A stretch of DNA of 64,000 bases, from contig JAQXGF010000105.1 in assembly GCA_029006155.1 (NCBI GenBank), forward strand, positions 1-64,000, in the 5' to 3' direction. This DNA is from Lachnospiraceae bacterium. Its GTDB lineage: Bacteria > Bacillota > Clostridia > Lachnospirales > Lachnospiraceae. The number at the start of each line of letters is the position of its first letter. Position 1 is the stretch's first letter. The position numbers and the translations under genes were made by a program. Positions 57,713 through 64,000 of this stretch are shown here, in pieces. The notes beneath the pieces are model-generated. The model was not told where the DNA came from. It saw nothing but the letters and a program-made list of their open reading frames with translations, and did not search any database.

Positions 57713-58003
57713 TCAGTCATTCACTCCGCGAAATACTTCCCCGTCCAGCTCATGCTCAATAAATGCCGCAAGCTCTTTTGACGCCTGTTTTTCCTGTGGC
57801 CCGTCGCACACCAGGACGATCTCGTCCATCTGCTGGACACACGCGCTCAGAAGTCCGAGCAGGCTCTTTGCATTGAATTCCCGTCCGCGGAAACGGATCA
57901 GGATCTTCGTCCCCTCGTATTCCATTGCCTTTGTGCAGAGCTGCTGCGCCGGGCGCAGATGCAGCCCTACTTCATTTCGGATCTTTACTTTTATCTCAGT
58001 CAA
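57713..58003 (-). CDS. HPr-family phosphocarrier protein
   Basis: KIRNEVGLHLRPAQQLCTKAM (HLRPA His motif); FNAKSLLGLLSACVQQMDEI. Confidence 0.85.
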   Translation of the reverse strand: MTEIKVKIRNEVGLHLRPAQQLCTKAMEYEGTKILIRFRGREFNAKSLLGLLSACVQQMDEIVLVCDGPQEKQASKELAAFIEHELDGEVFRGVND

Positions 58004-58005
58004 GG

Positions 58006-59331
58006 CTATCCCTCCGTGCTGTCTTCCTCATTTCCGTCTTTGATCGCGGTCGCCGTCACGACCAGCTTTACCTCTGATACCAATGTGTAGCCCTCCGGAA
58101 GCTGTACCTCTACCGGAATCTCATAGACGCCCTCTTCGGCACAGTCGCTCAGGTCTACACTTGCCTTTATATCACTCACCTTCAGATCCGGTTCTCCACT
58201 CGCCGCATGAACGCTGATCTGCACTTCGTCTGCCGGCGAAATCGTCAGGCTCATCTTCGTAGAATCCGGGCGGTTCAGCACCTCAAAGTTCGACAGTGGT
58301 ACCCGGATCGTCTGATCACCGGTCTTTTCGATCTGCACGGTCACAGAAATCGTCGGATCGGCATCCGCGACGAGCCGCACGCCCTCCAGAGAGGCCAGTG
58401 TCTCATTCAGGTCAATCTCCTCTGTCACATTCTCCGTCGCACCGTCGACCGATATCGGATCAGACACCGTGATCTCTCCGCCAAGCCGTGCCAACGCCTC
58501 ATTCGTACCGACGAGATTGATCGTCACCGGAATCGTCGTGACGCCTGCGATCTGATAGCCCTCTGCAGGCGTTCCGGTCGTCTCTACCTTGACCGGGATG
58601 TCATTCATCACCTGCCAGAGCGTCACATCGACCGTCACCTGATTGTTCGAGAGAAGGACTCCGGAAGAATCCTTGATCTGCAGACGATCCATCTGTGACG
58701 TCAGCTTATCCCCGTTCTTATCGTAGATCACGATGTTGCCGACCAGACGCTGATCAGACTTGATCCGGGCAGTATTGACCTCTGCCACGACCTTATCGAT
58801 CTTCTTCAGAATGCTCTCTGCACCTGCGATCTGCACGGTCTTGCCGCCGACCACTTCTGTCGTGCCGACCTCATAGCCATTTTCCGGCTTGCCGTTCGTG
58901 ACGACATTTACGATGAACTCACTCTGCTTCTTCGGCTCCAGCTTTACCTTCTGTACGGACGGGATCACCTCGATCTCATCTAAGGTCACAGCCGGATTGC
59001 GGCACTCCACGCGCAGTGGCACGCTGCCCATCTCATTCATCGTCTCCATATCTGCGACGACCTCGAAATCAGAAGCACTCAGCGTCTTCAGGACACTTTT
59101 GCGCTCTTTGACCTTAATGACCACTGTGTCCCCGTAGACGTCGTCCTCCACGACATCCAGCACCTTATCCAGTGCAGTGACACTCTCGACGTTCTCCTGC
59201 TGGATCTTGATATCCCGGAACAGCCGCACACTGGTCGGGTCATTTACATTCACCACGAGCAGCCAGATCCCGAATGCCACAATCAGTGATAAAAGCTTCA
59301 GTCCCATATTTCTGGTAAATTTATATTTCAT
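58006..59331 (-). CDS. cdaR: YbbR-domain protein (CdaR-like)
   Basis: N-terminal TM segment NMGLKLLSLIVAFGIWLLVVNVNDP, repeated YbbR-like beta domains, directly downstream of cdaA. Confidence 0.9.
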   Translation of the reverse strand: MKYKFTRNMGLKLLSLIVAFGIWLLVVNVNDPTSVRLFRDIKIQQENVESVTALDKVLDVVEDDVYGDTVVIKVKERKSVLKTLSASDFEVVADMETMNEMGSVPLRVECRNPAVTLDEIEVIPSVQKVKLEPKKQSEFIVNVVTNGKPENGYEVGTTEVVGGKTVQIAGAESILKKIDKVVAEVNTARIKSDQRLVGNIVIYDKNGDKLTSQMDRLQIKDSSGVLLSNNQVTVDVTLWQVMNDIPVKVETTGTPAEGYQIAGVTTIPVTINLVGTNEALARLGGEITVSDPISVDGATENVTEEIDLNETLASLEGVRLVADADPTISVTVQIEKTGDQTIRVPLSNFEVLNRPDSTKMSLTISPADEVQISVHAASGEPDLKVSDIKASVDLSDCAEEGVYEIPVEVQLPEGYTLVSEVKLVVTATAIKDGNEEDSTEG

Positions 59332-60193
59332 TCTTATTCCAGCCTTTCCAGAGCCTGAATTTCTTCTGCGTAGCGGTCTTGTTCTGCGCCATGACAAGCT
59401 GCTTCTTCAGCTCCTCCGCCGTCAGCTTCCGCATCAGCTCACCCTTATAGGCAACGGAGATCGCACCGGTCTCCTCCGAAACGATCACCGTGAGGGAATC
59501 CGTCACCTCGCTGATCCCCACGCCGGCTCTGTGCCGTGTTCCAAGCTCCTTGCTCAGCATCATGTTGTCAGAAAGCGGAAGATAACAGGTCGCTGCCGTG
59601 ATCCGGTTCCCGCGCACGATGACTGCACCGTCATGGAGCGGTGTATTATGCTCAAAAATATTGATCAGAATCTGACTGGTCACGACCGAATCGATCACAA
59701 TCCCGGTCCGCTCGTATTCATCCAGCCGGACATTCTGCTCAATCACAATGAGTGCACCGGTCTTGGCCCTGCTCATCTCCGATGCCGCCTTTACGATCTC
59801 GTTCACCGTCTTGTCACTGAAGCGCTCTGTCACATGGGTCGTATCGATCGGAAGCAGTGAAGAGACGATCTTCTTCTCACCGATGCGCTCCAGCACTCTG
59901 CGCAGCTCCGGCTGAAAGATGACGATCGCGGCAGTAATCGCGATGTCGATCCCTCTGTTTACAATAAAAATCAGTGTATCCATGTGCAGAAGATACACAA
60001 GGGACACACAGATCACCAGTACCATGATTCCCTTGAGAAGTGTCCATGCCCGGGTATTTTTTACCCAGAGCAGAAAACTATATACAAGGAAAGCCAAAAT
60101 GAGAATTTCAAGTACATCTGTCACCGTAATGGAAAATGTCGGTACTGTGAACCATGACAGATAATTCAACAGCCAGATTTTAATGCTGCTCAT
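59321..60193 (-). CDS. cdaA: Diadenylate cyclase
   Basis: Three N-terminal TM segments; NTPLHDGAVIVRGNRI and GTRHRAGVGISE (DGA, RHR motifs). Confidence 0.95.
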   Translation of the reverse strand: MSSIKIWLLNYLSWFTVPTFSITVTDVLEILILAFLVYSFLLWVKNTRAWTLLKGIMVLVICVSLVYLLHMDTLIFIVNRGIDIAITAAIVIFQPELRRVLERIGEKKIVSSLLPIDTTHVTERFSDKTVNEIVKAASEMSRAKTGALIVIEQNVRLDEYERTGIVIDSVVTSQILINIFEHNTPLHDGAVIVRGNRITAATCYLPLSDNMMLSKELGTRHRAGVGISEVTDSLTVIVSEETGAISVAYKGELMRKLTAEELKKQLVMAQNKTATQKKFRLWKGWNKNEI

Positions 60194-61019
60194 TTTGTCC
60201 TCTCCTTTCTGATCGCATTTCTATTTCAGTATAGCACACATTTTCTGCCGTGCAAACCGTCTTTTTTCCTTTTCCAATACATAGAACGAGAAAAAATACG
60301 TTTGGAATTCCGGCCTCCTTCAGCAGCTTTGCGAGCGCGTCTATGGTACTTCCGGTCGTATATACATCATCGATCAAAAGCACCCGTTGCAGCCTGCCCG
60401 GCGGCTTTTGCAATGCAAAGCTTCCTTCCAGATTCTTCATGCGCTCCTTTCGTCCGAGCTGTTTCTGCGCCGTATGTGGCCGGGTACAGTGAATCAGCGT
60501 CCCATCCACCGGAATTTCCGTCAGGTGGCTGAGCTTTTTGGCCAGCAATTCAGACTGATTATAGCCCCGCTTCTGTCGCTTTTTCCAGTGCATCGGCACC
60601 GGAATGAGCAACTCCGGCTGCCAGATATGCCGGTATTTCTGCAGCGTTTCTGCCATGAGGAGCGCATAAAAATCCAGATAATCCCTGCGATTGTCTGCTT
60701 TCATCCGATAGACGGAGCGCCGCATCGCACCCGTATAGGTGACGGCCGCTGCCCCCTGGTCAAACCAGTGCCGAATCTTCCGGCAATCGTCGCAATACTC
60801 TGTCTCCCAGCTTCCGACAGGCTTCCCACATCGAAAACAGGTCGGTGATTGCACCCGCGGAATCTTTTTCGCACAGGCGCTGCAGCAGCCTTCTTCGCCC
60901 TTTCCCAAAATTGTGTCGCATAAAGCACAGCGTGGCGGATAGAGCAGACGAAGTGCCACCCCGCCTGCTGTTTTTCCAAGCTGCAGCAGTGTGAATTTCT
61001 TTTTGGTTCCCTCCATCAT
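60180..61019 (-). CDS. ComF family protein (phosphoribosyltransferase-like)
   Basis: CALCDTILGKGEEGCCSACAKKIP; RVLLIDDVYTTGSTIDALAKLL. Confidence 0.9.
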   Translation of the reverse strand: MMEGTKKKFTLLQLGKTAGGVALRLLYPPRCALCDTILGKGEEGCCSACAKKIPRVQSPTCFRCGKPVGSWETEYCDDCRKIRHWFDQGAAAVTYTGAMRRSVYRMKADNRRDYLDFYALLMAETLQKYRHIWQPELLIPVPMHWKKRQKRGYNQSELLAKKLSHLTEIPVDGTLIHCTRPHTAQKQLGRKERMKNLEGSFALQKPPGRLQRVLLIDDVYTTGSTIDALAKLLKEAGIPNVFFLVLCIGKGKKTVCTAENVCYTEIEMRSERRGQNEQH

Positions 61020-61062
61020 AAATACCGTGCTCTCTCCCCCGGTATTTTCTTATCGTTATTTA

Positions 61063-63282
61063 TTACATCGACGCCAGCTCCCGGATACGCGCGGCCAGTG
61101 CTGTATAGCGCTTCTGTTCCATCGTATTGTCGATCATCTGCGTGAATGTGCGCTCATCCCCGACGAGCGTCACGCATTTCCGTGCCCTGGTCACTGCGGT
61201 GTAGAGCAGGTTCCGCGTCATGAGCATGCGCGGCCCGGACAGCAGCGGAATCACGATCGCCGGATACTCACTGCCCTGTGATTTGTGAATCGTCACCGCA
61301 TAGGCCAGCTCCAGTTCTTCCAACGCAGAATACGTATATTCCACCATGCGCTGCTCATCAAATTCTACGGTGATCCGCTCGGTCTGATCATTGATCTCCC
61401 GCACAATTCCCATATCGCCATTGAAAATGCCAAGCCCCTTTTCGACCGGAATCCCGTAGCGCCCCCGCACTTCCCACTCGATCTGGTAATTGTTCTTGAT
61501 CTGCATGACCTTATCGCCTTCCCGGAACAGCATGCCATTCTGCTCATGCTCCTTTTTTCCGGCATCCGGTGGGTTCAGATACTCCTGCAAAATTTTGTTC
61601 AGCCGCTCGACTCCGAGCAGCCCCTTGCGCATCGGCGTGAGCACCTGGATATCATATGGCGACGCCTGCACATAGCGCGGCATCTTATCACGGACGAGCT
61701 GAATCACTATGCTGATGATGACATTCGCATCCTGCCGTTTCAGGAAAAAGAAATCCCGGCTCTTATTGTCGAGTGTCACCGGCTCGCCGCGGTTGATCTT
61801 ATGCGCGTTGACGACAATGTCGCTCTCTTTCGCCTGTCGGAAGATCCGTGTCAGCTGTACAACCGGGATCTCTCCCGATTCAATGATATCTTTCAGAATG
61901 CTTCCCGGCCCGACGGACGGCAGCTGGTTCATATCGCCTACCATAATGAGCCGCGTACCGATCGTTACGGCATCCAGAAGCGCATGCATGAGGTAAATGT
62001 CCACCATCGACATCTCATCAATGATGATGACATCCGCATCCAGCGGGTTCTGTGCATTTCTGCCAAAGCCTTCCGCACCGCTGCCATCCTCCTGTACACC
62101 GGAAATCTCCAGCAACCGGTGCACCGTCTTCGCCTCAAAACCAGTCGCTTCCGTCATCCGCTTTGCCGCGCGCCCGGTCGGTGCCGCCAGAAGGATCTGC
62201 AGTCCCTCGGATTCAAAATAAGAAATCAGGGTATTGATCGTCGTCGTCTTTCCGGTGCCAGGGCCTCCCGTAATCACAAGCAGTCCACAGCGTACTGCCT
62301 CAATGACCGCCTTTTTCTGCATCCCGTCAAGCACCGTCCCGGTCTCCTGTTCAATGGACGCGATCTTTTTCTCAATCACCGCCGCATCAATCTCCCCGGT
62401 AATGTTCAGATCGACGAGCATCCGCGCCGTGCTCATCTCCATATAGTAGGCCGACGCACTGTACACGCAGTCCCGCTCCCCGTCTTTCCGGATCACAATC
62501 TTCTTCTGGATCGCCATATCGACCAAAAACGGATCAAGATCATCAATCGGCACGCCGAGCAGCTCCGTCGTGCGTCCCAGCAGCAGCTCTTTTGGCAGAA
62601 ATACATGTCCTTCTGATGCCGCCTGCTGCAGGACATATGAAATCCCGCATTTTACACGGTATTCGGAATCAAAACTCACGCCTGCACGCTTTGCAATCTC
62701 ATCGGCGATCCGGAACCCGATACCACTGATGTCATCCGCCAGCCGATAAGGATTCTGCTCGATCACTTCGTACATCCGCTGCCCATATTTTTCAAAAATC
62801 CTGACCGCCAGTGCCGTGCTCACACCAAACTGCTGCAGAAACAGCATTGCTTTTCGCATATCGCGCTTCTCATAGATCTGCTGCGCGATCTCCCGTGCCT
62901 TACGCTCGCTGATCCCCTTGATCTCCGCCAGCCGCTCCGGCTCTTCCTCGATGATCCGAAACGTATCTGCACGGAACCTTCGCACAATTCTGGCAGCGAG
63001 TGCCGTACCGACGCCCTTGATCGCCCCGGAACCTAAGTACCGCTCTACAGACTCCTCATCCTCCGGAGGACGGATCGCATATGTCTCGACTTTGAACTGT
63101 TCTCCATAGGTCGGATGTGCTATGTACGTTCCTTCGGCCTCCAGCCGTTCGCCCTCCCCGATATAGGAAAAGGTGCCGACACAGGTGATCTCGGTATCCT
63201 CCGATGTCAGCACCATGACTGTATAGCCATTCTCCTGGTTCCGGTATATGATATGATCTACATAACCTTCTATTTTTTCCAT
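61063..63282 (-). CDS. recD2: RecD2-type ATP-dependent DNA helicase
   Basis: ITGGPGTGKTTTINTLI; VIIIDEMSMVD; AVTIHKSQGSEYPAIVIP. Confidence 0.95.
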   Translation of the reverse strand: MEKIEGYVDHIIYRNQENGYTVMVLTSEDTEITCVGTFSYIGEGERLEAEGTYIAHPTYGEQFKVETYAIRPPEDEESVERYLGSGAIKGVGTALAARIVRRFRADTFRIIEEEPERLAEIKGISERKAREIAQQIYEKRDMRKAMLFLQQFGVSTALAVRIFEKYGQRMYEVIEQNPYRLADDISGIGFRIADEIAKRAGVSFDSEYRVKCGISYVLQQAASEGHVFLPKELLLGRTTELLGVPIDDLDPFLVDMAIQKKIVIRKDGERDCVYSASAYYMEMSTARMLVDLNITGEIDAAVIEKKIASIEQETGTVLDGMQKKAVIEAVRCGLLVITGGPGTGKTTTINTLISYFESEGLQILLAAPTGRAAKRMTEATGFEAKTVHRLLEISGVQEDGSGAEGFGRNAQNPLDADVIIIDEMSMVDIYLMHALLDAVTIGTRLIMVGDMNQLPSVGPGSILKDIIESGEIPVVQLTRIFRQAKESDIVVNAHKINRGEPVTLDNKSRDFFFLKRQDANVIISIVIQLVRDKMPRYVQASPYDIQVLTPMRKGLLGVERLNKILQEYLNPPDAGKKEHEQNGMLFREGDKVMQIKNNYQIEWEVRGRYGIPVEKGLGIFNGDMGIVREINDQTERITVEFDEQRMVEYTYSALEELELAYAVTIHKSQGSEYPAIVIPLLSGPRMLMTRNLLYTAVTRARKCVTLVGDERTFTQMIDNTMEQKRYTALAARIRELASM

Positions 63283-63289
63283 TCGCGTC

Positions 63290-64000
63290 TCAATTCTTTT
63301 CCATCATTTTCCCATTTGCAGCCATCAGCTCTACAAATTTTCCTGTGCCGACTGCCACTACTGTCATCGGATCCTCTGCAGTCATCGTATTGATGCCGGT
63401 CCGCGCCTCGATGAGTTCTTCCAGACCGCTCAAAAGCGCACCGCCACCGGTCAGCACAATCCCCCGGTCCACAACATCGGCCGCGAGCTCTGGCGGTGTG
63501 CGTTCGAGTACACTGTGTACCGCATCCACGATCTGTCCGGTCACTTCCTTTAAAGCATCGCGCGTATCCTCCGAAGTCACGCGGATTGTCTTTGGCAATC
63601 CGGTCACAAGGTCACGCCCTTTGACCTCCATCGCCTTCGGCTCCGGCTTTTCAAACGCGGTTCCGATCGTGATCTTGATCTCCTCTGCGGTCTGCTCCCC
63701 GATCATCAGACCATACTTTTTCCGGACATATTTTACAATCGCATCGTCAAAATCATCGCCTGCCACTTTGATCGAAGTGCTCACGACAATCCCGTCCAGG
63801 GAAATGACCGCGACATCGCAGGTACCACCACCGATATCTACGATCATATTGCCACACGGGCGCGAGATATCGATCCCGGCTCCAATGGCCGCCGCGATCG
63901 GCTCCTCAATGATGTGCACTTCTCTGGCTCCCGCCTGATACGTCGCATCCTCCACTGCCTTTTTCTCGACCTCCGTGACACTGCTCGGCACGCAGATACT
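63290..64000 (-). CDS. mreB: Rod shape-determining protein MreB (N-terminus runs off the right edge)
   Basis: VEKKAVEDATYQAGAREVHIIEEPIAAAIGAGIDI; NMIVDIGGGTCDVAVISLDGIV; GGGALLSGLEELI. Confidence 0.93.
   Translation of the reverse strand, partial: SICVPSSVTEVEKKAVEDATYQAGAREVHIIEEPIAAAIGAGIDISRPCGNMIVDIGGGTCDVAVISLDGIVVSTSIKVAGDDFDDAIVKYVRKKYGLMIGEQTAEEIKITIGTAFEKPEPKAMEVKGRDLVTGLPKTIRVTSEDTRDALKEVTGQIVDAVHSVLERTPPELAADVVDRGIVLTGGGALLSGLEELIEARTGINTMTAEDPMTVVAVGTGKFVELMAANGKMMEKN

Noticed and set aside
61285-62616. 443-aa plus-strand ORF
   Set aside because: Antisense shadow of recD2; His/Arg/Leu-rich translation with no recognisable motif.
1-64000. tRNA/rRNA genes, CRISPR arrays, prophage or integrase genes
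   Set aside because: None recognised on reading the sequence and translations; tRNAscan-SE or a phage search could still find something I missed.

Overview
The window is a 64 kb chromosomal segment from an anaerobic, spore-forming Firmicute. The family Lachnospiraceae/Clostridia is an inference from gene content; no rRNA is present. Almost all genes are on the minus strand, and most are housekeeping: lysC (partial), spoVAD/spoVAE, plsC, nrdD, gatCAB, a non-discriminating-type aspS, dapL, dapF, glnA, hisC, glmM, a liv ABC transporter, cdaA/cdaR, comF, recD2 and mreB (partial). Two regions stand out. (1) A ~12.3 kb apparent single transcription unit (about 50.8 -> 38.4 kb, minus strand) encodes a [FeFe] hydrogenase, HdrBCA, an MvhD/FlxD-like protein, two 4Fe-4S proteins and an FAD/NAD(P)H-binding protein (FlxABCD-like), soluble fumarate reductase FrdBA without a membrane anchor, and a two-subunit fumarase. 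A cobalamin riboswitch with an intrinsic terminator lies in front of it and a terminator lies behind it. This suggests a B12-repressed, possibly electron-bifurcating NADH:fumarate reductase module. (2) Divergent asnA and aspS(-gatCAB) each carry, in sense orientation in their 5' leaders, a copy of the same complex hairpin-rich element (164 and 239 nt). The copies share conserved sequence and some compensatory stem changes, and the aspS copy directly follows a T-box terminator. This is either an undescribed cis-regulatory RNA or a dispersed structured repeat. Also noted: a disrupted AAA-ATPase/PD-(D/E)XK pseudogene, cdaAR separated from glmM, an attenuator-like leader before the liv operon, and paralogous SH3b lipoproteins. 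All calls come from reading the sequence and supplied translations; no database search was run.
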